Assembly (NCBI RefSeq): GCF_040361435.1
Contig: NZ_APNL01000018.1
Location: 11,557 to 75,556 of the forward strand
Direction: 5' to 3'
Source of the DNA: Salinisphaera sp002433465
GTDB lineage: Bacteria > Pseudomonadota > Gammaproteobacteria > Nevskiales > Salinisphaeraceae
Length of the DNA stretch: 64,000 nucleotides
Positions 35,431 through 43,827 of this stretch are shown here, one piece after another; the stretch's first letter is position 1, and each line of letters starts with the position of its first letter. The notes beneath the pieces were generated by a model that was given only the letters and a program-made list of their open reading frames with translations, did not search any database and was not told the DNA's origin. The position numbers and the translations under genes were made by a program.

Positions 35431-37503
35431 ATGTCCGATACGGCTTATCTCGACGATCTCAACGACGCCCAGCGCGAGGCCGTGACCCACGGCGTGCGCG
35501 TGGCGGGGCGTTTCGACTGCGACCCGCTGCTGGTGATTGCCGGCGCGGGCAGCGGCAAGACCCAGGCGCTGTCGCATCGTGCCGCGCATCTCGTTTTATC
35601 CGGCGTGGATCCGCGCCGCATTCTTTTGCTGACCTTTTCCCGTCGTGCCGCCGACGAAATGACCCGCCGTGCGCATGCGGTGGTGGACGCGGCGTTTGCG
35701 GCCCGCGGGCGTCGTACCGGCAGTCTGAAGTTGCCCTGGGCGGGTACGTTTCATGCCATCGGCGCACGGCTGCTGCGTGAAGAGGCCGGCGCACTCGGGC
35801 TGGACGAACAGTTCTCGATTCTGGATCGCGGCGACGCGGCCGATCTGCTCGACGTCTGCCGCCAGCGCCTGGATCTGGGCGCCGGCAAGACCCGCTTTCC
35901 GCGCAAGGACACCTGCCTGGGCATTTATTCGCAGGTGGTCAATCGCCAGGCCACGCTGGCGGACGTGCTGGCCACGCGCTACCCCTGGTGCGCAGAGCAT
36001 CACGACGGCCTCAAGGCGCTGTTCGCGGCCTATACCGAACGCAAGCTCGCCCGGGCCACGCTCGACTATGACGACCTGCTGCTCTACTGGGCGATGATGA
36101 TGGGCCACGACGCCCTGGCGGAGGCCGTGGCCGCACGCTTCGACCACGTGCTGGTGGACGAATATCAGGACACGAACATCCTCCAGGCGGCGATTTTGAA
36201 GCGCCTGTGCCCGGACGGTCGCGGGCTGTGCGTGGTGGGCGACGATGCCCAGGCGATCTACGGGTTCCGTGCTGCCGAAGTCGCCAATATTCTCGGTTTT
36301 GCCGATGATTATCCCGGCTGCATGACGGTACGCCTGGAGCGCAACTATCGCTCGACCGGCGCGATTCTCGATGCCGCCAACGCGCTTATCGGCGAGGCGA
36401 GCACCGGCTATCACAAGACCCTTTACAGCGATCGCGGCGCCGGTATGAAACCGCGCCATGTCACCGTGCGCGACAGCGTGGACGAAGCCCGTTACGTGGT
36501 CGACCGCGTGCTCGAGCGCCGCGAAACCGGCGTTGAGCTCAAGCAACAGGCGGTGCTGTTTCGTAATTCGCATCACGCCAACGACTTGGAGATCGAGCTG
36601 ATCCGGCGCGATATCCCGTTTCGCAAATACGGCGGGCTGAAGTTCCTCGAAGCCGCGCATGTAAAGGATCTGCTCGCGCTGCTGCGCCTTGCCGAAAACC
36701 CGCGCGACGAGATCGCTGCCTATCGGGTATTCCAGCTCGTGCCCGGTGTCGGCCCCGGCACCGCCCGCCAGGCCTTCGAATACCTGCAAGCGCAGAACGA
36801 CGCGTTGTCGGCCCTGGCCGGGTTTCGCCTGCCGCGCGGCGATCGCGACGTATGGCAGGCCCTGTCAGGCCAGCTGGCAGACGCGGTGCATGCCGACTGG
36901 CCGGCCGGCGTCGAACCGCTGGCGGCCTGGTACAAGCGCACCCTCGACGAACGCTTCGAGCCCCCGACCACGGCCCGGGCCGGCGATATCGACGACCTGA
37001 TGCGTATGGCCAGCCAGCACGCCGATCGCGGCGCGTTCCTGACCGATCTCACGCTCGATCCGCCCTCGGCGACCGGGGATCACAACGACGATGCCCACCT
37101 CGACGAGGATTATCTGGTGCTATCGACCGTACACAGCGCCAAGGGGCGAGAGTTCGATAGCGTGTATCTGCTGCACGTGGCCGATGGCACCTTCCCGAAC
37201 GAATATTCGACGTCCAGCGACGCCGCGCTCGATGAAGAACGCCGGCTGATGTACGTGGCCTTCACCCGGGCGAAGAACACGCTCGAGATCGTCTCGCCGC
37301 TGCGCTACTACGTCACCGAGCAGCATCGCCACGGCGACCGCCATGTTTATGGCGCGACCAGCCGTTTTCTCACCCCGCGCGTCATGCGCCATTTCGAGGC
37401 GGTGACCGACGGCGCGGTCGAAGCCGCCCGCACATCGGCAGCACAACCGCCGCGCCCGCCACAGATCGATATCGCGGGCCGCGCACGGGCGCTGTGGCAG
37501 TAA
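35431..37503 (+). CDS. UvrD/Rep-family DNA helicase
   Basis: Superfamily 1A helicase of 690 residues. Motifs in order: GAGSGKT (Walker A), LLTFSRRAADEM (Ia), VDEYQDTN (II), VVGDDAQAIYGFRAA (III), RNYRST (IV), STVHSAKGREFDSVYLLHV (V) and RLMYVAFTRAKNTL (VI). It is slightly shorter than UvrD (about 720) and lacks the C-terminal polymerase-binding tail. Likely involved in repair or replication restart. The ATG at 35431 fits the family N-terminus (LDDLNDAQREAVTH); an upstream frame from 35344 is less likely. No clear operon partner. Confidence 0.93.
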   Translation: MSDTAYLDDLNDAQREAVTHGVRVAGRFDCDPLLVIAGAGSGKTQALSHRAAHLVLSGVDPRRILLLTFSRRAADEMTRRAHAVVDAAFAARGRRTGSLKLPWAGTFHAIGARLLREEAGALGLDEQFSILDRGDAADLLDVCRQRLDLGAGKTRFPRKDTCLGIYSQVVNRQATLADVLATRYPWCAEHHDGLKALFAAYTERKLARATLDYDDLLLYWAMMMGHDALAEAVAARFDHVLVDEYQDTNILQAAILKRLCPDGRGLCVVGDDAQAIYGFRAAEVANILGFADDYPGCMTVRLERNYRSTGAILDAANALIGEASTGYHKTLYSDRGAGMKPRHVTVRDSVDEARYVVDRVLERRETGVELKQQAVLFRNSHHANDLEIELIRRDIPFRKYGGLKFLEAAHVKDLLALLRLAENPRDEIAAYRVFQLVPGVGPGTARQAFEYLQAQNDALSALAGFRLPRGDRDVWQALSGQLADAVHADWPAGVEPLAAWYKRTLDERFEPPTTARAGDIDDLMRMASQHADRGAFLTDLTLDPPSATGDHNDDAHLDEDYLVLSTVHSAKGREFDSVYLLHVADGTFPNEYSTSSDAALDEERRLMYVAFTRAKNTLEIVSPLRYYVTEQHRHGDRHVYGATSRFLTPRVMRHFEAVTDGAVEAARTSAAQPPRPPQIDIAGRARALWQ

Positions 37504-37873
37504 GCGTTTTGGCTAAAGCCCACCTTCCGGCCAGCCCCGCGCAAAGCACGCCGGCGCGACCACGCCAGGGTGTGCAGAGATTGCTCAGGGGAGCTCTGCA
37601 TAACCTCTCGCGGATCGCGTTCGCGTGCTCACAGACGGTGCGGCAAGGCGTCCAGGCGCAGCGCCTGCCTTATTGGCAGGTCAAGCTTGGCAACGCGGCC
37701 GCGGCGTCTGTGAGGCCGACCCCTTTCGGGGCCGGGGCTTTGCGCGCGCTTGATCGGCGTCAGCGTTCGCTACCGTGAACTTGCTTATTGGCTTGGGCAC
37801 GCTACGCTCTCACTTGTCTGTCAATCGCGCGCAACGCACCTGGCGCGACTGCGACAGGTTGTGCAGAGCTTTC
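37504..37873. other. 370-base intergenic region occupied by a repeat element
   Basis: Most of this gap is the inverted-repeat element at 37588-37874. The 84 bases after the helicase stop contain GTGTGCAGAGATTGCTC, which resembles one end of the same family and may be a remnant. I see no gene. Confidence 0.6.
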
Positions 37874-37874
37874 C
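37588..37874. repeat. inverted-repeat-bounded intergenic element (family A, copy 2)
   Basis: The left end GGAGCTCTGCATAACCTCTC and right end GGTTGTGCAGAGCTTTCC are inverted copies. The first 48 or so bases match the reverse complement of the element at 13407-13516 (CTCTGCATAACCTCTCGCGG against CTTTGCACAACCTCTCACGG, then CGCGTTCG and GCTCACAGACG), and the last 22 match its other end. The interior is longer than in copy 1 and partly unrelated. It ends where the deaminase stop codon begins. Confidence 0.7.
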
Positions 37875-38317
37875 TAAACGCCGATATCCTCGTTCCAGAG
37901 ATCCGGGCGCTCGCGCATGAAGTCGACCATCAACTGGCGACAGCCGGCATCGCCCAGCACCTCGACTTCGACGCCGCGTTCGGCCAGCAGGGTTTCTTCA
38001 CCCATGAAGCTTTCGTTTTCGCCAATCACCACGCGCGGGATGCCGTAGAGCAGAATCGCGCCGGTACACATGGCACAGGGCGAGAGCGTGGTGTAGAGCG
38101 TGACGTCCTTGTAGAACGACCCGGGGCGGCGGCCGGTGGCTTCGAGCGCGTCCATTTCCGCGTGCAGGATGGCGCTATCGCGCTGTACGCGGCGGTTATG
38201 GCCGGCACCGACCACCTCGCCGTTGCGTACCAGTACGCAGCCGATGGGCACGCCGCCTTCGTCCAGGCCCAGCTGTGCCTGTGCCAGGGCCTGGGCCATG
38301 TAATCGCTGTGGTTCAT
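37874..38317 (-). CDS. cytosine deaminase, yeast Fcy1-like
   Basis: 147-residue zinc deaminase. Zinc and catalytic residues: H52 and E54 (HAE), C81 and C84 (SPCAMC). Beyond the general motif, the protein follows yeast cytosine deaminase closely: GHN with N41, LYTTLSPC-MCTGAI, YGIPR-V-GEN, and the C-terminal ERP-x-x-W-x-EDIG with W141 and D144, which align with the yeast substrate-binding Trp152 and Asp155. It ends one residue past that motif, like the yeast enzyme. Predicted reaction: cytosine to uracil, feeding upp. TadA and guanine deaminase are less likely because of the C-terminal motif. Start at 38317; a longer frame extends upstream. Confidence 0.85.
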   Translation of the reverse strand: MNHSDYMAQALAQAQLGLDEGGVPIGCVLVRNGEVVGAGHNRRVQRDSAILHAEMDALEATGRRPGSFYKDVTLYTTLSPCAMCTGAILLYGIPRVVIGENESFMGEETLLAERGVEVEVLGDAGCRQLMVDFMRERPDLWNEDIGV

Positions 38318-38473
38318 CGCAAAAGATCCGCAAAAGCGCGAGTTTAGGCGCTCAAGCGCTGGCAGGCGAGCGAGCCGGTGCTGCACGCCCGCGCGCCTGC
38401 ATATGAGTAAAACTGCGAATAGCCGGGACGCGCGCAAGCCGCTATCAATCGTGTATCAAGCAAGAGAGTCGAC

Positions 38474-39091
38474 ATGACCACACAAGACAAGCTTGCCCGC
38501 TATCGTGATCGCCGGGATCCCGAGCGCAGCCCGGAGCCGTCGGGCAGGGCCGGCGTGGGCAAGGGCGGCGCTCGGCCGATTTTCGTGATCCAGAAGCACG
38601 ACGCCTCCACGCTGCACTACGATTTCCGGCTTGAGATCGACGGCGTGCTCAAGTCGTGGGCCGTGCCCAAAGGCCCTTCGACCGACCCGCGCGAAAAGCG
38701 CCTGGCGGTGGAAACCGAGGACCACCCGCTCGACTATGCCGATTTCGAAGGCGTGATTCCCGGCGATCAATACGGCGGCGGCACGGTGCTGGTCTGGGAT
38801 ACGGGGCCTTTCGAGAACGCCAAGCGCGACAACGACGGCCGTATCGAAAAAAGCCTGGCCGACTGTTTTGCCGACGGCCATCTCACCGTGGTGCTGCACG
38901 GGGAGAAAATAAGCGGCGGCTATTCGCTGACCCATTTTCGCAGCGAAAACGGCAAGCGCCAGTGGCTGCTGGTGAAAATGGATGATGATGCGGCCGATGC
39001 CCGCCGCAACCCGGTGAACACCGAGCCCGACTCGGTCTTGAGCGATCGCGGTCTGGCCGACATCGCCGCGCAGGGGCCGGACAATGACTGA
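38474..39091 (+). CDS. LigD-type 3'-phosphoesterase, stand-alone
   Basis: 205 residues corresponding to the phosphoesterase domain of bacterial LigD, which trims 3'-phosphate and ribonucleotide ends during non-homologous end joining. Active-site pattern: KHDASTLHYDFRLEIDG (His, His, Asp, Arg), AVPKGPS, ETEDHPLDY (His) and GVIPGDQYGGGTV. Basic, disordered N-terminus of about 30 residues. ATG at 38474 with AGAGAG upstream. First of three overlapping genes that together cover the whole Pseudomonas-type LigD. Confidence 0.92.
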   Translation: MTTQDKLARYRDRRDPERSPEPSGRAGVGKGGARPIFVIQKHDASTLHYDFRLEIDGVLKSWAVPKGPSTDPREKRLAVETEDHPLDYADFEGVIPGDQYGGGTVLVWDTGPFENAKRDNDGRIEKSLADCFADGHLTVVLHGEKISGGYSLTHFRSENGKRQWLLVKMDDDAADARRNPVNTEPDSVLSDRGLADIAAQGPDND

Positions 39092-40097
39092 CTGGCGCGA
39101 TGAATTGCCCGAGCGCGTGCTTGACGATACGCGCAACCTGACCATGCCGCGGCGCTTCGAGCCGATGCTGGCCACGCTGTCCGATACGCCGTTTTCGGAC
39201 GCGGAGTGGATATTCGAACGCAAGCTCGACGGCATTCGCCTGCTGGTCTTTCGCGACGGCGATCACGTGGAGCTGCTCACCCGCAACGGCCAGTCGCGTA
39301 CCGACCATTTCCCCGAGTTGGTGGCGTGTTTTGCCCAGCAGCCGCATCGGCGCTTCGTGCTCGACGGCGAAGTGGTGGCCTTCGACGGCAAGGTCACCAG
39401 TTTCTCGCGTCTTCAGCAGCGTGCCGGCATCAGCGACCCCGAGGCCGCAAAGGCCAGTGGGGTGGCCGTGTATTTCTATGCCTTCGACTGCCCCTGGCTG
39501 GACGGACTGGATTTGCGCCGCGTGGCGCTGCGCGATCGCAAGCAGCTGCTGCGCAGCCAGTTCGACTTTGGCAAGGCGCTGCGCTATACCGCGCATCGCA
39601 ATGCCTGCGGCGAAGACTATCTCGCCGAAGCACGGGCCAAAGGCTGGGAAGGCATTCTTGCCAAACAAGCCGACAGCCCCTATCGCTGCGGACGCTCCCG
39701 GCGCTGGCTCAAGCTCAAGTGTAGCCGTGGCCAAGAGCTGGTCATCGGCGGCTTTACCGAGCCGCAGGGCAGCCGTAGCGGTCTCGGCGCGTTGTTGGTC
39801 GGTTATTACGATAACGGTGATCTGCACTATGCCGGCCGGGTCGGCACCGGTTTCGACGAAGACGAACTGGCGCGTCTGCGCCGGTCGCTTGAGGCCATCG
39901 AACGCAAGACCTCACCCTTCATCGACCCGGGCGCCCAGCAGGCCGGCGTGCACTGGGTCACGCCGGAGCGCGTGGCAGAGTTCGCCTTTACCGAATGGAC
40001 GGACGACGGCCGGCTGCGCCACCCGAGCTATCTTGGCGAACGCGACGACAAGGACGCACGCGAAGTCGTACGCGAACAGCCCGAAAGCGCACCATGA
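39084..40097 (+). CDS. ATP-dependent DNA ligase (LigD ligase domain)
   Basis: 337 residues. The nucleotidyltransferase lysine is K47 in FERKLDGIR, followed by LLTRNGQSRTDHFPEL, FVLDGEVVAFDG, KGWEGILAK and WLKLKCSRGQELVIGG, then an OB domain containing GTGFDEDEL. It seals nicks and breaks using ATP. It starts eight bases before the phosphoesterase stop in another frame and overlaps the polymerase start by four bases, so expression is coupled. The length fits a ligase domain without fused partners. Confidence 0.93.
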   Translation: MTDWRDELPERVLDDTRNLTMPRRFEPMLATLSDTPFSDAEWIFERKLDGIRLLVFRDGDHVELLTRNGQSRTDHFPELVACFAQQPHRRFVLDGEVVAFDGKVTSFSRLQQRAGISDPEAAKASGVAVYFYAFDCPWLDGLDLRRVALRDRKQLLRSQFDFGKALRYTAHRNACGEDYLAEARAKGWEGILAKQADSPYRCGRSRRWLKLKCSRGQELVIGGFTEPQGSRSGLGALLVGYYDNGDLHYAGRVGTGFDEDELARLRRSLEAIERKTSPFIDPGAQQAGVHWVTPERVAEFAFTEWTDDGRLRHPSYLGERDDKDAREVVREQPESAP

Positions 40098-40966
40098 GTA
40101 TCGAAATCGACAACGCCGACAAGCTGTTCTACCCGGATGCCGGTTATACGAAGGCCGATCTTGTCGACTACTACCAGCGGATCGCCGCCCAGATGCTGCC
40201 GCTGATCGAGGGCCGGCCGTTGACGCTGCACCGTTTTCCGGACGGCATCGACGGCGTGAACTTCATCCAGAAAAGCGTTCAGGACCACTATCCGGACTGG
40301 ATCGAGCGGGTGACCGTCGATAAGGAAGACGGCGAGATTACCCACGCCCTGGCGCCCGATGCCGATACGCTGGCCTGGTTGGTCGACCAGGGCACGATTG
40401 CCTTTCATGTCTGGCTCTCGCGCGCCGACACGCCGCACCATCCGGACCGGCTGATCTTCGACCTGGACCCGCCCGGCGACGATTTCCGCCTCGTGATCAA
40501 GGCAGCGCGTTGCCTACGGAAACGTCTGCACGACCTCGATCTTCAGGCGTTCGTGATGACGACCGGCTCCTCCGGCCTGCATGTTGTCGTACCCCTGGAT
40601 CGCAGCGCCGACTTCGACACGGTTCGCGATTTTGCCGAGCGGATTGCCGAAGGCCTTGCGGCCGATCATCCCGACGAGTTCACGACCGCGCATCGCAAGG
40701 ACAAGCGGCGGGGCCGGCTGTATCTGGATATTCGGCGCAATGCCTACGCCCAGACCGGTATCGCGCCGTATTCGCTACGCGCAAAACCCGGCGCGCCCAT
40801 CGCCACGCCGCTGGATTGGGATGAACTTGGCGACGCCAAGATCGGCCCGCAGCGCTTTCATCTGGGCAATATCTTTCGCCGGCTTGCGCAGCGGGATTGC
40901 CCCTGGGCCGGTATCGACCGCCAGGCACAAAGTCTGACGCCCGCGATTCGCCGGCTGGATGATTGA
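40094..40966 (+). CDS. LigD-type polymerase/primase (PrimPol), stand-alone
   Basis: 290 residues matching the archaeo-eukaryotic-primase-like polymerase domain of LigD, which adds (ribo)nucleotides at broken ends. The catalytic aspartates are in LIFDLDPPGDDF; TTGSSGLHVVVPLD and RLYLDIRRNAYAQT are also conserved, and DKLFYPDAGYTKADLVDYY is the usual N-terminus. ATG 40094 overlaps the ligase stop (ATGA). The gene order phosphoesterase-ligase-polymerase equals the domain order of the fused Pseudomonas protein. No Ku gene lies within the window. Confidence 0.93.
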   Translation: MSIEIDNADKLFYPDAGYTKADLVDYYQRIAAQMLPLIEGRPLTLHRFPDGIDGVNFIQKSVQDHYPDWIERVTVDKEDGEITHALAPDADTLAWLVDQGTIAFHVWLSRADTPHHPDRLIFDLDPPGDDFRLVIKAARCLRKRLHDLDLQAFVMTTGSSGLHVVVPLDRSADFDTVRDFAERIAEGLAADHPDEFTTAHRKDKRRGRLYLDIRRNAYAQTGIAPYSLRAKPGAPIATPLDWDELGDAKIGPQRFHLGNIFRRLAQRDCPWAGIDRQAQSLTPAIRRLDD

Positions 40967-41061
40967 TGCCCGCGGCGAACGGCTGGGCCGGTAGGCCGCG
41001 GACGTAAGAAAAGACGGTGCCAGAACAGGACGACCGCCGGGGCGCGTTCCCATCCGTGCAG

Positions 41062-41091
41062 GTTGGCTTGAGCCGAAGGCCGTAAGCCAAC
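41062..41091. repeat. REP-like palindrome 1
   Basis: GTTGGCTT ... AAGCCAAC around GAGCCGAAGGCCGT. It is one of two similar palindromes 65 bases apart downstream of the LigD-type genes. Confidence 0.6.
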
Positions 41092-41155
41092 ACGGCAACG
41101 CCTGTCTGCCCGGCTCGGCGCGTGGGGCGGACCGGCTCCGCCGGCTGCGTTCTTT

Positions 41156-41181
41156 GTTGGATTACGCTGCGCTAATCCAAC
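41156..41181. repeat. REP-like palindrome 2
   Basis: GTTGGATTA / TAATCCAAC with loop CGCTGCGC, then CTACG. This exact style of palindrome recurs between genes in many proteobacterial chromosomes and can act as a terminator or mRNA-stabilising hairpin. Confidence 0.7.
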
Positions 41182-41214
41182 CTACGCCCTGCTTGGTCGT
41201 CGCCTGCTATCCGC

Positions 41215-42135
41215 CTACGCGACGCGATCGGCGTCATGTGTGGGTTGCGGCACCAGCGCGCGCAGAAAATCGAGCTGCAGGCCGATGTTCGTTTCGTACC
41301 AAGGTGGCAGGTACGGATCGAAGTGGTTGGCGTCGATCGTCTTTATGGTGACGCTATCCGATGCCTGGGCTGCCACCCGGCGTTGGTCGAAGGGTGCGAC
41401 CGTATCCCGTGTCGCGCCGATGATCAGTGTGGGAATACGAATGGATTTCAAATGCTTGAACGGGCGATAGAAGCCCATGGTGGCAAGCGAAGCGGCCGAC
41501 ACGCGGTTGTCGTATTCCGCGTCGAGATGCGAGGCGATCCAGGCATCTATTCGCCAGGCCCCGTCCCGGTCCATGGAGGCATACTCGCCTTTCGGGGCGA
41601 TGATCGGGATGTAATGGGTACGCCCTTTGCTGGCGAAGTCGCGCACCATGTCCAGCCCGAATCGCAGCATGCGTGGGGCCGGTACCGCGGTCACCGCGCG
41701 TAGGCCGTCGAGCATCGGCACCTGGGCGATCGCAGCGTAAAGCTCGGGATGGGTGGTCGCGATCTTGACTACGTGGCCGCCGCCGAACGACGTGCCCCAG
41801 AGGATGATCCGGCGATCATCGACTTCCTCCAGTGTGCGCACGTGGGCGATTGCGCGCTCGACCACTTGCTCGCGCTTCCAAGGGTTGATGGTGTGGCGTG
41901 GCTCGCCCTCGCTGTCGCCCCAGCCGGGGTAATCGAAGGTCAGAACCGCGAATCCGGCGTCGTTGAACGCTTCGATGAAGGGCGTGACCAGCAATAGCTG
42001 GGTACCGCCCCAGCCATGCACCATGACAATCGTCGGGTAGGGGGCGTTATCGCCGCTATCGGGCACATGCAGCGTGGCCGCGCAGTTCGCGCCCTGGCTC
42101 TTGAAGGGGACGTTTCGTTTTTTGTGCGAACCCAT
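41215..42135 (-). CDS. alpha/beta hydrolase
   Basis: 306 residues with the serine-hydrolase layout: oxyanion region MVHGWGG, nucleophile elbow GTSFGG, the acid in GATRDTVAPFD and the histidine in DANHFDPY. There is no signal peptide, so it is cytoplasmic. The pattern (TFDYPGWGDSEGEPRHTINP, then a WKREQVVERAIAHVR helix) is that of the dienelactone hydrolase-like/peptidase S9-like alpha/beta hydrolases that cleave small esters or amides; the substrate is not evident. Start with GGGAG upstream. It stands alone. Confidence 0.88.
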   Translation of the reverse strand: MGSHKKRNVPFKSQGANCAATLHVPDSGDNAPYPTIVMVHGWGGTQLLLVTPFIEAFNDAGFAVLTFDYPGWGDSEGEPRHTINPWKREQVVERAIAHVRTLEEVDDRRIILWGTSFGGGHVVKIATTHPELYAAIAQVPMLDGLRAVTAVPAPRMLRFGLDMVRDFASKGRTHYIPIIAPKGEYASMDRDGAWRIDAWIASHLDAEYDNRVSAASLATMGFYRPFKHLKSIRIPTLIIGATRDTVAPFDQRRVAAQASDSVTIKTIDANHFDPYLPPWYETNIGLQLDFLRALVPQPTHDADRVA

Positions 42136-42396
42136 GCGTGCTCCCTGTTCGCGTCATCGGCCCTGTTCAGCGCGGGTCGCGCAGGCCAGGGCGGCGCATA
42201 TGCAAAAATTATTATTTTCTGATAATACGCCAAGCGTGGAAAAGGCACGAGCGCGAATCGCCCTGTAGTTCGCCGGCCGTGTGCAGCCCTGCATCTGGGC
42301 TGCCCGCCGCGTTGAAGGGCCAGGCAGCCTGGTCGGCCACGCCGCTACGCTGTTCAGGCGTGCGGCGTGGCGTTGTCAAACGAGGCGGCGCTCGCG

Positions 42397-43827
42397 TTAG
42401 TAGTCCTGCTTCAAGCGCCCGAAGTAGAGCAGCCCGGAGCCGATGCCCAGGACCACGAGTGCGAGCATCACGGCAAAGAACGGCCAGGGGCCGAAGTTGT
42501 AGATGATGGGCAGGGACAGGCCGGTCACGAGGCCGCCGCCAAAGAAGGGCTCGAACACCATCTGCTTGTAGCCGAAGGCCTCGTAGGCCGGGGTCTTGTT
42601 GTCCGGATCGGCGATCTTCATGAGGATCAGGCCGGTGGCGGTCACACCCATGGACTGGCCGATATCGCCGATGCCGCGCTCGAACCAGTACTTCGGGATG
42701 ACCCGCGGTGCGAGCCACAGGAACATGCCCACGTTCCAGGCGATGCCGGCCATACCGAGCATCAGGAAAGCCGCCCAGTGATCGGCGATCACCGTCAGCG
42801 ACAGACTGGCGATGGCGGCGGCGATGAGCAGATCCAGCGCGAAGCCCTGGATGCGCTCCATCAGGCCGCGATCGAGCAGGTTGTGTTTGTCGAAGCGCGT
42901 GAGAATCTGTTGTACGACCAGACCGCCGATCATGGCCAGCGGGAACAGCGGCACGGCACTGAGCAGTTCGATGCCGTTCTCGCCTGCGCCCCAGGTCACG
43001 CTCTCGACCCAGCTCATGGCTTCGAGAATGCCCAGGCCCACGAGAATGGCCATGGCGATGAAGCTGAAATGCAGGGTCAACGGTTCGATCGACTCCGAGC
43101 GTACCGTCATGTTACCGGCCGATAACGGGCGATCGTCGTGGGGAACCAGACCCCGGCGCTGATCGTGCGGGATGCTGGCGACGCTCTTGTCGAGCACGGC
43201 ACTCTTGCCGGTACGCACGCCCCAGTTGATCAGGATGATGCCGAACACGATGCCCGACACCACGCCGACCGTGGCCATGCCCACCGCCAGATCGGCGCCG
43301 TCGGCAAAGCCGAGTTCGGCAAACGTGCCCTGCAGGCCGGCCGCGGTGCCGTGGCCGCCTTCGAAGCCGATTTCGATCAGTGCACCGGCCATGATCGGCA
43401 CGCCGAAAAACGGTGCCAGAACGAGGGCAGCGATAAGAATACCGATGACGTACTGACCGGCGCCCAGGGTGATGCCGAAGGCCAGCTGCGGCCCGGCCAG
43501 GCTCCAGACGCGATTGAAGTTGGGCAGCGGCACGCCGAGCAGCAACGTGGCGAACACCACGTTGATCAGCAATCCGGGCAGGTCACTCCATATCGAAAGC
43601 ATGGATTCGGGAATTGCCCCCTGCGCGAGCGCTGCTTCCTCACCGCCCACCGCACGCGCGATGGCGCCGAGTACGCCGGGGCCCAGAATCAGCCCGATGG
43701 CGCCGGCCAGAATCGAGGCCGGTAGAAACAGTTTCTGGGCCGGCGCCCAGTGCATGCGCACCCATTTGCCGGCGTAGAGCAATATCGCCAGCATGAGCAA
43801 GGAAAAACCAATCTGATCGGCCGTCAT
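42397..43827 (-). CDS. GltS-family sodium:glutamate symporter-like protein
   Basis: 476-residue membrane protein, somewhat longer than E. coli GltS (401). Typical GltS features are the paired re-entrant loops: FEGGHGTAAGLQG in the first half and IGDIGQSMGVTATGLIL in the second. These are the glycine-rich hairpins that line the substrate path. The extra length is a cytoplasmic loop around residues 225-250. It probably imports glutamate or a related dicarboxylate with sodium. Start 43827 has AGGGGGC upstream; a longer open frame begins at 43926. Confidence 0.85.
   Translation of the reverse strand: MTADQIGFSLLMLAILLYAGKWVRMHWAPAQKLFLPASILAGAIGLILGPGVLGAIARAVGGEEAALAQGAIPESMLSIWSDLPGLLINVVFATLLLGVPLPNFNRVWSLAGPQLAFGITLGAGQYVIGILIAALVLAPFFGVPIMAGALIEIGFEGGHGTAAGLQGTFAELGFADGADLAVGMATVGVVSGIVFGIILINWGVRTGKSAVLDKSVASIPHDQRRGLVPHDDRPLSAGNMTVRSESIEPLTLHFSFIAMAILVGLGILEAMSWVESVTWGAGENGIELLSAVPLFPLAMIGGLVVQQILTRFDKHNLLDRGLMERIQGFALDLLIAAAIASLSLTVIADHWAAFLMLGMAGIAWNVGMFLWLAPRVIPKYWFERGIGDIGQSMGVTATGLILMKIADPDNKTPAYEAFGYKQMVFEPFFGGGLVTGLSLPIIYNFGPWPFFAVMLALVVLGIGSGLLYFGRLKQDY

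Noticed and set aside
39084..40097. Frameshift error as the cause of the three-gene LigD
   Set aside because: Each gene has its own plausible start, the overlaps are of the usual ATGA or short type, and each protein is complete. An error-split gene would leave ragged domain ends.
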